NCBI GenBank assembly: GCA_965222895.1 | Contig: CBDCVB010000001.1 | Span: 1,482,545 to 1,546,544 of the forward strand | Reading direction: 5' to 3' | Source: Bin87 sp965222895 | GTDB taxonomy: Bacteria > Chloroflexota > Dehalococcoidia > Lucifugimonadales > UBA3495 | Length of the DNA: 64,000 bases | Shown: piece after piece, positions 43,121-51,717 of the stretch | Position numbering within the stretch: the stretch's first letter is position 1 | Layout: every line of letters starts with the position of its first letter | Position numbers and translations under genes: made by a program | The notes under the pieces: model-generated | What the model was told of the DNA's origin: nothing | Seen by the model: only the letters and a program-made list of their open reading frames with translations | Database searches by the model: none

Positions 43121-43302
43121 GATGGGCAGAATGCCGTTGTGTGAGGCACCCTGCGAGTGGGGCTGTTGCTGACCGAGTCCATAATGTCCCAGTTTCCGCG
43201 CTGGAGCCGCTGTGAGGCTGGTCCACCATTCCGGTGCAGGAAATTCCTGCCACGTTGAAAACGCGGGTTGTGAGGTCTTTTTCCGACGTAGTGGCGGTGG
43301 CT

Positions 43303-44472
43303 TCAGGCGGCCATCCCTTCGTAGCTGTCGAACGGATCGTACTTGGCGTACGGTGCGTCGCTGGACGTGTTCTCCCCTGCTTCGAACGAGTTGTCCATCA
43401 TGTCCCGGAGCAGGTCGTACTGCACTGGAGGACCTTCTATGGACTTCAGCGGCGGCAGCTGGTCCGTCAGTTCCGCCAGGAAGTCGGGCTCGACGAGTGG
43501 CTTGCCCTGTTTTTCGATGAGTCCTACCCTCTCGGCCACCAGCATGAATGCCGGTTCCCACGGTCGTTCTCCCATCATGCACTTTGCGGTTTCGTCGATT
43601 ATCTGTTGGGGGGCCCTCGTGTAGGCTCGCCAAAGGTGCATCGGCGGGTTCCCGTGCCTCATTCGCGTCAAGATGCAGGTCTTCGTAAATTCCAGCGTCT
43701 CGAGTGATATGCCGTACAGCCAGTCGAGAACGTTCACATAGCGGGCTCGTTGGAGCAGGTGGATGAACTTGCGGCGAAGTTCTTCGCGCTGTTCGGGCAT
43801 GAGTGCCCGATCCCACATGAAGGCGAAGTGCGGTCGCCAAGATTCCCCTATGATTCTGCCACGCTCCGGTATCGTGCAACATTTGATCGGCGTTTCGCCG
43901 TCTTCGAGGTACCTGCGTTTCGTTATGCCATCCCTCAGGTCGTCTTCCGCTTCGGCTTCCTTCGCCCAACCTCTGACAAATCTGGTTGTTTCGATAGTCT
44001 CTCCGTGCTTACCGGTAAGTGTTAGGCGGCTCGGTAGCCCATTGCGGAACGTTTTCTCGTCCATTGCCATCGTGCGGATGTTGACGTTGTACATTCCGGC
44101 ATTCCGGGCGTGTTTTTCGATGGCCGTGATGGTTTCTTGGCTTGCTTCGCGGTCCCAGAGCAGGAGGCCGTCGCATGGCAGGGTGGAACCTCTCTCGTCT
44201 CCCGTGATGTTCTCTTGGCCCAGTTGGCTGTAGCGGCGTGCGCCGGGCATCCTTTGGTTGTGCTGAGCGTTCGCCCGGAACTTCCTGGCTTCGGTGGGAT
44301 CTACCGCGGTGAAAAACAGGATCGTCTGGAGTGGAGCTGGCAAACTGTCTCCATATTTGGCCGCCTTGGTGTCGAGCGTGTAGCGAACGCAGTTTTCGCA
44401 CTTCTTACAGGCGTGTGGAGATAGCTTGAACTGGTTGGCTGGCTGAGCAGTCTCGTTGTAGTGGCTGCTCAT
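43303..44472 (-). CDS. Unknown 389-aa protein with cysteine-rich start
   Basis: Start set at ATG 44472 (MSSHYNETAQPANQF) because GGAGATG lies nine nt upstream and this avoids the 55-nt overlap seen with ATG 44631. It has CKKCENCVRYTLDTKAAKYG near residue 22, ILFFTAVDPTEARKFRAN near 52, LLLWDREASQETITAIEKHA near 105 and RRYLEDGETPIKC. The size, the N-terminal Cys cluster and the position after a large hairpin would fit a plasmid or phage replication-type protein. I recognise no Rep motif, so this is speculation. Confidence 0.6.
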   Translation of the reverse strand: MSSHYNETAQPANQFKLSPHACKKCENCVRYTLDTKAAKYGDSLPAPLQTILFFTAVDPTEARKFRANAQHNQRMPGARRYSQLGQENITGDERGSTLPCDGLLLWDREASQETITAIEKHARNAGMYNVNIRTMAMDEKTFRNGLPSRLTLTGKHGETIETTRFVRGWAKEAEAEDDLRDGITKRRYLEDGETPIKCCTIPERGRIIGESWRPHFAFMWDRALMPEQREELRRKFIHLLQRARYVNVLDWLYGISLETLEFTKTCILTRMRHGNPPMHLWRAYTRAPQQIIDETAKCMMGERPWEPAFMLVAERVGLIEKQGKPLVEPDFLAELTDQLPPLKSIEGPPVQYDLLRDMMDNSFEAGENTSSDAPYAKYDPFDSYEGMAA

Positions 44473-44576
44473 TTCGAGGCATCTCCACTCTGGTTTGCTG
44501 GAACGTGGTGGAGGGATAAACGTCAGGTTCGTAGCCGAATGTTGGGCGGTGTTTTGGTCCGATGGTGAGTAATTTT

Positions 44577-45152
44577 CTAAGGGGAGGTCTTGTTTAGAAT
44601 AAGAGCCACCATCGAGTGTGGAATGTTCCACATCTTGGGAATTCTGATCCCTATGTCCTCATCTTCCACCTTGGTCGAGGTATCTGCTCCAGACGTTGAT
44701 AGCCATAGCGCGAATAGCTGTAGTGCCAGGTCACGGCTGAGGTCGTTTTCGTCGTGGGAGCTGTCGCGATTGTCTTTCTGTGTCCCGGGTGTCCTGGGAC
44801 GGCCGTGTGCGCCTTTCTTTCCCTTGGTGCGTTTCCGAGACTCGCGAGTCGCCTCTACTTGGTCTGTCGTCGGTTTGTCGTCGAGTTTGGAGCTTGCCCA
44901 GGGTTTCTGACTTGCGGTCTGATTCTCGCCGTCTGCTGAGTTCAGGATTTTGAGGATGGCTGCTTCAGCGGCGCGCATTGCTGCCGCCAGTGCCGGGTTG
45001 GCGTGCAGTTGTTCTTGCCAGTGCGCGAGTTCCGCTTCTTCGAAGCAGGTCGTGTCGCTCGGCGGAGCGCACGAGGTTCTGCGCATTTCGCTGACGTCGA
45101 AGTTTTGGGAATCGGTTCGGTTGCCGGCCACGCCGTCTGTCGTTTGTGCCAT
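44577..45152 (-). CDS. Hypothetical protein, 191 aa
   Basis: Begins MAQTTDGVAGNRTD. Residues 35-70 are helical (ELAHWQEQLHANPALAAAMR), residues 75-135 are highly charged and low complexity (ESRKRTKGKKGAHGR), and the end is folded (DLALQLFALWLSTSG). Read in the same direction as, and directly before, the 389-aa gene. No family recognised. Confidence 0.55.
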   Translation of the reverse strand: MAQTTDGVAGNRTDSQNFDVSEMRRTSCAPPSDTTCFEEAELAHWQEQLHANPALAAAMRAAEAAILKILNSADGENQTASQKPWASSKLDDKPTTDQVEATRESRKRTKGKKGAHGRPRTPGTQKDNRDSSHDENDLSRDLALQLFALWLSTSGADTSTKVEDEDIGIRIPKMWNIPHSMVALILNKTSP

Positions 45153-45250
45153 GGGACGCCGTCCTTATTTGCTGCCGGGGGACCATCCTCCGGCGGGATA
45201 CCGGGATTGTAATGTCCTGGCGACGAGTTGGTCAGTGACACAAAAGTGAA

Positions 45251-45273
45251 GCCGCCGACATGGCATCGGCGGC
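45251..45273 (-). terminator. 8-bp hairpin, terminator-like
   Basis: GCCGCCGA (45251-45258) pairs with TCGGCGGC (45266-45273). On the minus strand it is followed by TTCACTTTTG, a weak T tract. It would end the transcript of the small membrane gene at 45494. Confidence 0.5.
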
Positions 45274-45493
45274 TCCGAAAACCGTCAATCCATTACAGCT
45301 GTTGGTTAAGCAGCCGGAGTGACGGGCGCAGGACGGCGCGATCTGATTCTACGTGATCGGCGGTTCAGGTTTCTATCTCCCGGGCAACGAAGAAATTGTG
45401 AGAGTCGGGACGCGTTCCAGTGGCTGGCTGTTGCGGGTCCTAAGGCGAGACCTGCAAGCTGGTTGTCTCGCGTTCGAACGGCTGTCTGGGGGT

Positions 45494-45730
45494 TCAGCAA
45501 TCTTCGTCGTCTTCGAAGTCTTCGTCGTAACCGTCGAAGACTGTTGACTTGAACCGGAAGAACAGGTTGCCTTTTCCCACGTACTCCAGGAGCATCATTC
45601 TGATTACGCTGCCCATCGTCGCTAGGTCCATGATGCCGACCATGCACTTGCCTATCCCGGCGACAAACAGCGTCGCTAGGACGATCAGGATGGTGGCCGC
45701 CTGCTTGCTCAGCTCGGGGCTTGGACGTCG
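45494..45730 (-). CDS. Small membrane protein with acidic tail
   Basis: The frame reads SPELSKQAATILIVLATLFV, a second hydrophobic part around CMVGIMDLATMG, then LEYVGKGNLFFRFKS and an Asp/Glu-rich end (DEDFEDDEDC). No ATG precedes it. In another frame, a hydrophilic stretch ending HEITDVQAPS stops exactly where it begins, so either it starts at a non-ATG codon or the two are one gene with a frameshift near 45715. Confidence 0.4.
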   Translation of the reverse strand, partial: RRPSPELSKQAATILIVLATLFVAGIGKCMVGIMDLATMGSVIRMMLLEYVGKGNLFFRFKSTVFDGYDEDFEDDEDC

Positions 45731-45906
45731 GTTATCTCGTGGTCGCCGTCTGGGGCTTGCTCACCTTGCTGTTGAGTCCGTGCTGCTGCGCCATCCGTGT
45801 TGGGCGTTGCACCATGGGTCCCGTATCTGGACGGTTGCCACGTGCCCGTCCCGGGCGCGGTCTTCTCTCGCTGTCGTTTTTGGACCCTTTCCGTGCCGCT
45901 TACTGG

Positions 45907-46149
45907 TCAGTGTTCGGCGTCCAACGTAGTTGCCTTGTCCTTCGGAGCGAAGATCCGCTTGCCCTCCTTGACGAAGGCGGCGAAAATGTTTGTTTCCATG
46001 ACGATCACATGGTGAACTTCTCCGCGGTCCGTTCTGATTGCCACGGACGGGATGCCCATGTAGTCTGCGGCGCTGCGGACGTAGACGCCGTCGCCGACGT
46101 ATTTGGATTCTGACCAGTCCAGGCCGGTGATTTGATCGATCTTTTCCAT
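45907..46149 (-). CDS. Hypothetical protein, 80 aa
   Basis: Start at ATG 46149 (MEKIDQITGLDWSES) with GAGGAGGAATCACAAC upstream, a good ribosome site. A compact beta-rich sequence (YVGDGVYVRSAADYMG, VSVAIRT-like strand, VHHVIVMETNIFAAFVKEG). No family recognised. Confidence 0.6.
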   Translation of the reverse strand: MEKIDQITGLDWSESKYVGDGVYVRSAADYMGIPSVAIRTDRGEVHHVIVMETNIFAAFVKEGKRIFAPKDKATTLDAEH

Positions 46150-46363
46150 GTTGTGATTCCTCCTCGTGGTGCTGTTATTGAGCTGCCGGGGCCGGGGCCG
46201 CTTTCGCAGGGCCGGCAGCTCGCAATAGTCCAAGTGCGGTTTCATGTCTTGGTGCCGGCTCTCAGAGCGTGGAGCTCAGGAGTTCAGCAGCAGGTCAGGG
46301 TTGTAGAACGTCGCGCCGGCTCCTCGGCTGACGCGTCCTGTTCGCCAGTCAGCTTGACGGCGG

Positions 46364-46785
46364 TTATTGGCCCATCATTACTGTGCGGACCTCGTACTGG
46401 CCGTGTCGCTTCAGCAGGGACATGAGGGTGTTGCCGTCACCGGGATGGCGCATCGTGAGCGCCAGGGCGCTGAGCGCGCTGTGCCATTTTTCGACGCGCC
46501 GTTCTTCGTCTCGCTCAATGTCATCTGGATCGGCCAGTCGGCGTGCTGCGTTGCGGCCGCTCTGCAGCATGATCGCAGCTGGGGGTCGTACAGGTCGATT
46601 GGTCGTTCGTGGCCATAACGGCGTTGCAACAGCCGGTCTGCGCGGTCAGCGATCTCACCTAGCGTGGGCGTGGTCTCCGGCGTCTCGGTGTCGGCCCGCA
46701 CTATGGCGAACAGGATCTGCGTGGTTCGGTCGTCCAGATTGTCGAGCCGGTGGTTGAAGCGTAGGTGAGGAAATTTCGCTACTCG
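46364..46785 (-). pseudogene. Hypothetical gene, 5' cut and frameshifted
   Basis: Reads FNHRLDNLDDRTTQILFAIV and RADRLLQRRYGHERPIDLYD in one frame, then near 46570 the natural continuation (MLQSGRNAARRLADPDDIER to MRHPGDGNTLMSLLKRHGQY) is in another frame. Upstream, the sequence merges into the GAGTAGCGAAAT motif at 46772 with no start codon. It therefore looks truncated at the 5' end as well. Confidence 0.5.
46772..46784 (-). repeat. Dispersed end motif GAGTAGCGAAATT
   Basis: Minus orientation, followed by TCCTCACCTACG. Upstream on the same strand ACGGGC/GCCCGT forms a hairpin followed by AAAAAC. It marks the 5' limit of the damaged gene at 46364. Confidence 0.5.
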
Positions 46786-46880
46786 AAAACGGTTTGGCTG
46801 GCGACGAATGAGTTCGTCTCCGTGACGGAATTCGTTTTTACGGGCTGTGCCCGTTTTTCTGGTGCGGTCTCCGGTCAACT

Positions 46881-47681
46881 CTATCGGGTGCTGTCCACCA
46901 TTGCCCGCAGCTGGTCGACTGCTTCTGGTATTTCATTGGCGATCAGCCGTCTATCCAGTGGGGGGTGCTCATCGGCGTAAACTGCTGCTCCCCCGAACTC
47001 GGTCAGGTACCGGTGGTTTTCACCTGGTGCTAGTTCTTTCGCGCCTATGATTTGATTTTCCCTGAGTAGGTCCGTCAGGATTCTCAGGTTGTGTCCATCG
47101 CGTCCGCTGACGGGGTATTCGCATCCGTAGGCTCCCAAGACGGCTTTGTACGCGAATTCGAGGGCATTTTGAGCCACGCGTCCGAACTGGAGGTCGTCGC
47201 CCACGTCGATGATTCCGGCGTCCTGGATGGCGTTGATCCAGGTAGCAGCTCCGGTTGCGTCCGTGATCTTCTTGTCGACATCGTCCCAGTCGATGCGTTC
47301 GTCTTCGTAGCCGGTTCCGTATCCAACGCGTCCGTCGGCCATGATGGGGTGTCCTTCCTTGAGGATGATGTTCGCCATGTGGTTTCTGAGGGTGCGGCCT
47401 TTGATGAATTCTGATTCCGTCATGCAGATGATGTCGATGCCTGAAGCCTCCGGCATCTGGGTCTTCTGTACGTCACGAGCGTGCTGTCGCAGGCTTTCCA
47501 GCCAGGATTCCGGCTGTGGTTCTCCCTTGACGACTAGCACGTCAATGTCAGAGTTCGGGCGGTGGTCCCCCCGGGCCCGTGAGCCAAACAGAAAGGTCTG
47601 CTGTGCGCTGGCCACTTCGTGGATCTGCCGTGCGATCCGGATTGCCTGAATGTCAGGTTTCAATTTGTTGAGTATTTCCAT
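46881..47681 (-). CDS. Nucleotidyltransferase-HEPN fusion (MntA/HepT-like)
   Basis: Start at ATG 47681 (MEILNKLKPDIQAIR). Residues 25-50 carry the minimal nucleotidyltransferase signature FLFGSRARGDHRPNSDIDVL (GSxxxG, D-x-D). Residues 165-266 form a helical HEPN-like domain (ALEFAYKAVLGAYG, SGRDGHNLRILTDLL). MNT and HEPN proteins normally form two-gene toxin-antitoxin pairs (HepT RNase, MntA AMPylating antitoxin); here they are one polypeptide of 266 residues. A role in nucleotide transfer or RNA cleavage control is inferred. Confidence 0.8.
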   Translation of the reverse strand: MEILNKLKPDIQAIRIARQIHEVASAQQTFLFGSRARGDHRPNSDIDVLVVKGEPQPESWLESLRQHARDVQKTQMPEASGIDIICMTESEFIKGRTLRNHMANIILKEGHPIMADGRVGYGTGYEDERIDWDDVDKKITDATGAATWINAIQDAGIIDVGDDLQFGRVAQNALEFAYKAVLGAYGCEYPVSGRDGHNLRILTDLLRENQIIGAKELAPGENHRYLTEFGGAAVYADEHPPLDRRLIANEIPEAVDQLRAMVDSTR

Positions 47682-47852
47682 GGTGATTCGTCCGATTTCG
47701 GTGCGTCTTACTCTCAATAATACGGGAAAGTTGGGTTACGGCCGTCTGCCGATGGCTTAAATCACAGGCCGTGGAGGATGAAGATTCGCAGGTTCATAGT
47801 CGGACAAACAAAGGTCTGTTGCAACCGCTATAGTGACGGAACGATATTCGTC

Positions 47853-47905
47853 GGTGCCTTGACTGATTTCAGGCACCGATCAGTCAAATCTCGAGTAGCG
47901 AAATC
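47853..47905 (+). ncRNA. Predicted pseudoknot followed by end motif GAGTAGCGAAATC
   Basis: GGTGCCT (47853-47859) pairs with AGGCACC (47871-47877), and TGACTGA (47860-47866), inside the loop, pairs with TCAGTCA (47880-47886): an H-type pseudoknot with two perfect 7-bp stems. GAGTAGCGAAATC follows at 47893-47905. TnpB omega RNAs also carry a pseudoknot shortly before their guide. The surrounding 370 bp (47718-48087) has no clear gene. Confidence 0.5.
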
Positions 47906-48037
47906 TCCTCAGCGTAGGTGTGGTTCCGTGCTCATGGCGTCGCACCTCCTCGTTGTGGCTCTTGATCTTCGATCGTGCAGTCGTCTAACAGTGGGATCAC
48001 AATTTCCTTCTGTCTAAATTGTGTGGAGTGTCGTTCG

Positions 48038-48072
48038 ACCGCGGGCGTGAGCGGGTGGCTCACGCCCGCGGT
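48038..48072. terminator. 15-bp perfect hairpin
   Basis: ACCGCGGGCGTGAGC (48038-48052) pairs with 48058-48072 across five nt. It lies 15 bp past the stop of the minus-strand fragment at 48088 and is the likely transcript end. No T tract. Confidence 0.5.
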
Positions 48073-48087
48073 GGCTGTGATGGTGTC

Positions 48088-48355
48088 TTATCTGTTCAGC
48101 AGCTCGACTTTGTACAGGTATTCGAAGGCGCAGACTACGAAGTCTCGAACGGCGTCAGACACTGCACCGAGGGCTGGGGTCCAGTTGAGCTCGATGTACA
48201 TCACTTTACCGTGGGTGGACACGGGAGCGCCGGCGTGCTGCGCTTGGAACCGTACCGGATTCTCGCGGTAGGCCTGACGGAGCGATGCCGCAAGGTCGGC
48301 CGCGTCCGGTACTGCCGGCAAGCCATCGCGACTACGGCGACCGTGCAGATGGCCA
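48088..48355 (-). pseudogene. tRNA_anti-like (OB-fold) protein fragment
   Basis: Reads DAADLAASLRQAYRENPVRF, QAQHAGAPVSTHGKVMYIEL and a helical end, resembling the tRNA_anti-like domain (a helix, then an OB-fold strand set). No ATG lies in frame; the frame runs into the 25-bp repeat at 48356, where only a TTG could start it. Probably 5'-truncated. Confidence 0.45.
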
Positions 48356-48380
48356 CTAGGGCGTGTTGACAAAATGAGCG
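48356..48380 (+). repeat. 25-bp repeat CTAG-rGCGTGTTGACAAA (copy 2)
   Basis: CTAGGGCGTGTTGACAAAATGAGCG, matching 37056-37081. It separates two damaged genes: the frame on its right ends inside it (HFVNTP-stop) and the one on its left begins inside it. Confidence 0.5.
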
Positions 48381-48891
48381 TGGTGTTGCGCGCTCGTCAC
48401 TGCGCTGGCGTCCAGCGTGACGCGCGCGGTTTCCTCGTCGGGGTGGTAGAGGTCGGCAAAGTATGTGCGGTATCCGAGCTCACGTGCTTGCTCTGCGGCT
48501 GCCTGGTGATACGTCGCCCGCATCTCTCTCTCTGCTGTTTGGCGCGGTCTTCCTGGTCGGCTGGGCAGAACACCTTGGTGCTGTCCACCATAGCGAGGTA
48601 CTGGTCGAACTCCAGGCTCATCCGCATGATGGGCGCGCCCTCGGGCAGGTCTATCGTTGCGCTCAACACCCTGCGCTCACCGTGCTGGGAACGCGGGGCC
48701 TGGTAGGACCCGGTCAGCGAGAACGATGCTGCGATGAACGGATCCCGGGTGAAGCACGTCGCTGGGCGTGGAGTATCAAAGCAAGGCGCCCTGGTGCCAT
48801 GCAGCCAGAGGTTGTCAGGGTCGACGGGTCGTATTTCTGGGCTTTCGTTCGTTTCCAAAACTGAGTGCTGCCGTGTGGCGGTGGTCCTCAT
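48356..48891 (-). pseudogene. Frameshifted protein, possibly ADP-ribosyltransferase-like
   Basis: First part from ATG 48891: LWLHGTRAPCF, ATCFTRDPFIAASFSLTG and GAPIMRMSLEFDQYLAMVDS. At a GAGAGAGAGA repeat near 48525 the frame breaks; the continuation (MRATYHQAAAEQARELGYRT, FADLYHPDEETARVTL) is out of phase and ends HFVNTP inside the repeat. 'LxHGT...F...A..FS' recalls ADP-ribosyltransferase folds (R/H-Y-E). I am not certain of this. Confidence 0.45.
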
Positions 48892-49075
48892 TTCACCTCC
48901 TCATGTAGTGTTCCTCCTGCTGGGTAATGGTATTGCCGGGGCGAACTGCAAACTGGGGGTGATTGCCAACTCTTCAGATTGTCCGATTATCAATTCCGGC
49001 AGTCTGACGATTGTTTGATTGCCTCATCGTGAACCTTCGCCACGGCTTGCAGTACGTGGTTGCCGCGAGGATTAT

Positions 49076-49365
49076 CTAGGTGGCCAACGTGACGATGCCG
49101 GCGACTACTCGGCCCAGATGTTTGGCATTGTGGGAGTCCGTTCTCAGCCTCCAGCTGTTCACGTGCGGGTACTGCACCGTGATGGTGGCATATACCAGGC
49201 TGCCGTTCGCCGGCTGCTCTTTTGGCCGTGTGATCGTTTGCCGACCCTACACTTTGGTGCGTTTCTGAATCGTCTCGTTCGCTTTGAAGAAGCTGTTGAG
49301 GTCGTGAAACACGGGAGCGTCGAAGTCAACCTGCTGCTTGAGCCGGTCGAGCAGTTGCTGGTCGC
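49076..49365 (-). pseudogene. Duplicated 3' gene end plus short frame
   Basis: 49262-49365 repeats the 3' end of the DUF6283-like gene (LLDRLKQQVDFDAPVFHDLN here). After a TAG near 49242 the same frame continues GRQTITRPKEQPANGSLVYA to IVTLAT and TAG at 49076, which looks like the end of another small protein. No start is visible for either. Confidence 0.45.
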
Positions 49366-49374
49366 TCTGCTGCC

Positions 49375-50085
49375 CTACGGCTGCAGCGTCAGGATGATGA
49401 CGTTGGACTCCCCGGCGCGGCGCCGGTTGGTGTCCGATATCGCGCTTCCGATGACTGCAGCGGTCGTCGGTGTGCCGGTCGCTGTCGCCAGCGTGTGGGC
49501 TCGCCGGTCAGCGCGGTCCACATCTGAGTCGTTGATGGTTACCGACGCTTCCGCGACTATGTACCTTTTGCTTCCGTCGGGGTCGTCGGTCATTACTATG
49601 ATGTCGGCCTGTTCCAAATCGTCTGCTTCTTCGGCCGAGACCCTTCCTGTGTCCATCGCTCCGTTCAGCGTGCTGACCAGGTAGTCTGCTGTCTCGTGGG
49701 CTGGTGAATGCAGTCCCTGTATGTGTGTCAGACGCATATAACGGGACAGCAGGCTCTGAATGCGGCGTGCGGCCTTTCGTTCGTAGTCGGTGCCCGTCAG
49801 GTTGGCGACCCGACCGTCCACGTTGTTGACCTGACCGATCAGCTGGGCCATGTGCCCGTCGAGGTTGTCGAGTCTGCCGTCGATGCTGTCGAGCCGGTTC
49901 TCTACGGCGGTGAGTCTGCGGTCGAACGTATTGGCCATCTCCGAGACCGTGTTGGCGAGCTGGGCAACTATACCTGGCAGGTCGATCACTTCTTTGGAAA
50001 GGAGGCGTCTGCGCAGCTCCTCTTCGATCTCCGGATGCTGGTCCAGCGCGTGCATGAACTCGGTGGCCGGGTCTGGAGTGGTCAT
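49375..50085 (-). CDS. Coiled-coil protein with PD-(D/E)XK-like nuclease end
   Basis: Start at ATG 50085 (MTTPDPATEFMHAL). Residues 35-100 form heptad repeats (ENRLDSIDGRLDNLDGHMAQ), a tropomyosin-like coiled coil. Residues 105-236 (YERKAARRIQSLLSRYMRL, DDLEQADIIVMTDDPDGS, RYIVAEASVTINDSDVDRA) match the strand order of restriction-fold nuclease-like domains, with D and E-x-S in place of E-x-K. Similar coiled-coil plus nuclease-like proteins are frequent in cyanobacteria and Chloroflexota. Activity uncertain. Confidence 0.6.
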   Translation of the reverse strand: MTTPDPATEFMHALDQHPEIEEELRRRLLSKEVIDLPGIVAQLANTVSEMANTFDRRLTAVENRLDSIDGRLDNLDGHMAQLIGQVNNVDGRVANLTGTDYERKAARRIQSLLSRYMRLTHIQGLHSPAHETADYLVSTLNGAMDTGRVSAEEADDLEQADIIVMTDDPDGSKRYIVAEASVTINDSDVDRADRRAHTLATATGTPTTAAVIGSAISDTNRRRAGESNVIILTLQP

Positions 50086-50230
50086 CGTTCTCCTCTGACA
50101 GTCGTGTGCCCGCAGGCTATCAGCAGCGTGCGGGCACGGCAAGTGTCTTCCTTTTGCTTTAGGCGGTTGGTAAATCTGCAGATTGCCAGACTTTCATACC
50201 GTTGGAATGCCTAATCTTCAGTGCGCGTTG

Positions 50231-50675
50231 CTATCCCACTGTCCCACCGGCCCGGAGCAGACGCGCCGGCGTCCAGTTGTGGGACCAGTGGTCCTCGTCG
50301 GGCGGCACGTGGCCGGCCCGCACGACTTTGCAGACGCTCTCGGCGAACTGCCGGTTGGTAAACGATCTCGCGGTCCTTATGACTACGCCCTCGTGCGTCG
50401 TTCCCATTGCGGACGGCTCCTGCAGCATCTGCTCGGTCATTTGTCTGAGCTGCTTGACTGACTGGACGGTGTCGCTCCATAGTACGGGCGTTGATGGACG
50501 CGACGGCGATTGCAGCGATGACTGGCGCTCCGGCGGCGACGTCGTAGGCGCTTCGTACTGAGGGGTGCAAGTTCTGCCACGGTTGGTGTCTCTTCGTTAT
50601 GTATGCCATGGTGGCTGTGATCGTGCTGGCCCCGGCGATGACGGCGAATAGCAGGCTCGCGTACTGGATGAGCAT
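50231..50675 (-). pseudogene. Membrane-anchored protein, frameshifted near 50480
   Basis: ATG 50675 starts two membrane spans (IQYASLLFAVIAGASTITAT, AAGAPVIAAIAVASI). Around 50480 the sensible continuation moves to another frame: TVQSVKQLRQMTEQMLQEPS, ARSFTNRQFAESVCKVVRAG, ending RAGGTVG at 50231. A single-base change would join them. No family recognised. Confidence 0.5.
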
Positions 50676-50774
50676 TTTTGTGATGCTTCCCTGCGACTAG
50701 CGGCTAGCTGGCGGCGCACGCTTCTGGTCTTGGTCGGCGGTTTGTCAGTGCGGGTCCGGCGTCTTTCGTCGGGG

Positions 50775-50861
50775 CTACAGGTCAACGAACCCGGGCAGAT
50801 CCTCGGGAAACTTCTGTAACGTCTCTCGCTGTTCGCGCAACCATTCGACGAATGGTGTCAT
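50775..50861 (-). CDS. Tiny protein, 28 aa
   Basis: ATG 50861 lies six nt after the TGA of the upstream gene, suggesting translational coupling. The peptide MTPFVEWLREQRETLQKF is amphipathic and acidic at its end. It may be a real small subunit or a regulatory peptide. Confidence 0.4.
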   Translation of the reverse strand: MTPFVEWLREQRETLQKFPEDLPGFVDL

Positions 50862-50867
50862 GACCGG

Positions 50868-51119
50868 TCACAGATTCGCCTGAATCTTCTGTAACTGGAA
50901 GAAGGGGTTTCGGTCGAGGCTGAACGCTGCGCCCTCGCGTGTGGACCAGTCGAGGATCCATACGTCATCCTTCTCGACCGTGCCTATGGTTCGCATCAGG
51001 CTGGGGGTCTCGTAGCCCGGCACCATGCAGGGCCGGCTCGTTTCCGCCTCATCGAACGTGGCGACCGTTGCCTTGAGCCACAGTCCTTCGTGGTGTGCCT
51101 CCACGATTGTTGATCTCAT
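50868..51119 (-). CDS. Hypothetical protein, 83 aa
   Basis: Starts MRSTIVEAHHEGLWLKATVA with GGAGGGAACAG directly upstream, a strong ribosome site. Beta-rich centre (VEKDDVWILDWSTREG). No family recognised. First gene of a coupled pair with the 28-residue frame. Confidence 0.55.
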   Translation of the reverse strand: MRSTIVEAHHEGLWLKATVATFDEAETSRPCMVPGYETPSLMRTIGTVEKDDVWILDWSTREGAAFSLDRNPFFQLQKIQANL

Positions 51120-51134
51120 CTGTTCCCTCCGGAT

Positions 51135-51290
51135 TCACGCCGCCTCGTCGCCGGCATGAGTGTGGTTTCGGATACCCGGCTGGTTGCCTTTGTCCGGGTC
51201 TGACTTCCCCCGGATCAATGCTTGGGTCAGTCTGCCTAAGGCCAGTCCCACGAGTATCGTTGTCACGACTGCCATGATTGCCGTTTCCAT
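51135..51290 (-). CDS. Small membrane protein, 51 aa
   Basis: ATG 51290 preceded by GGGGGAGACG. One N-terminal span (AIMAVVTTILVGLALGRLTQ) followed by a hydrophilic basic tail with His residues. It lies just upstream of the 83-aa gene on the same strand. Confidence 0.5.
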   Translation of the reverse strand: METAIMAVVTTILVGLALGRLTQALIRGKSDPDKGNQPGIRNHTHAGDEAA

Positions 51291-51375
51291 CGTCTCCCCC
51301 TTGTGTGCTGCTCGGTTTCGTGCTGCTTGGGCCGGCCATCCGCAGTTTACGGACGGGCCGGTCTTTCGCCGGCAA

Positions 51376-51674
51376 TCAGAGATTCCAGTCGAGCTGTATG
51401 CAGATTCGTCGGGGTATCTCGGCGAGTGCCCGGATGTAGCGTACGCGGAACTCCGCTCTTCTGAGATCGTCCATCGGTTGCTGTGCCAAGTGATGGGCGC
51501 GCACGTATTCGCTGGTGCTGAGCCACCGGGACGCGTGGTTCGGGCGGATGACTGCGTCCTGATCGTCGCCGAAGACGTCCGGATAGCCCTGGGGCATCTC
51601 GATGATGTCGCCGAACCCGATGAAATGTAAACATGCTCTAGACTGTCTCGTTCTTTGCGGTAATCTCGCGCCAT
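51376..51674 (-). pseudogene. Hypothetical protein, probably frameshifted
   Basis: The start MARDYRKERDSLEHVYIS (ATG 51674) is protein-like. Near 51615 the sensible frame changes to GFGDIIEMPQGYPDVFGDDQ and continues RWLSTSEYVRAHHLAQQPMD to RRICIQLDWNL. A 73-codon frame from ATG 51597 would be the alternative if the first part is spurious. Confidence 0.45.
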
Positions 51675-51717
51675 CGTTTGAGTTCCCTTTTCGTTGAGTG
51701 GTGTTCTCGGTGTTCGG

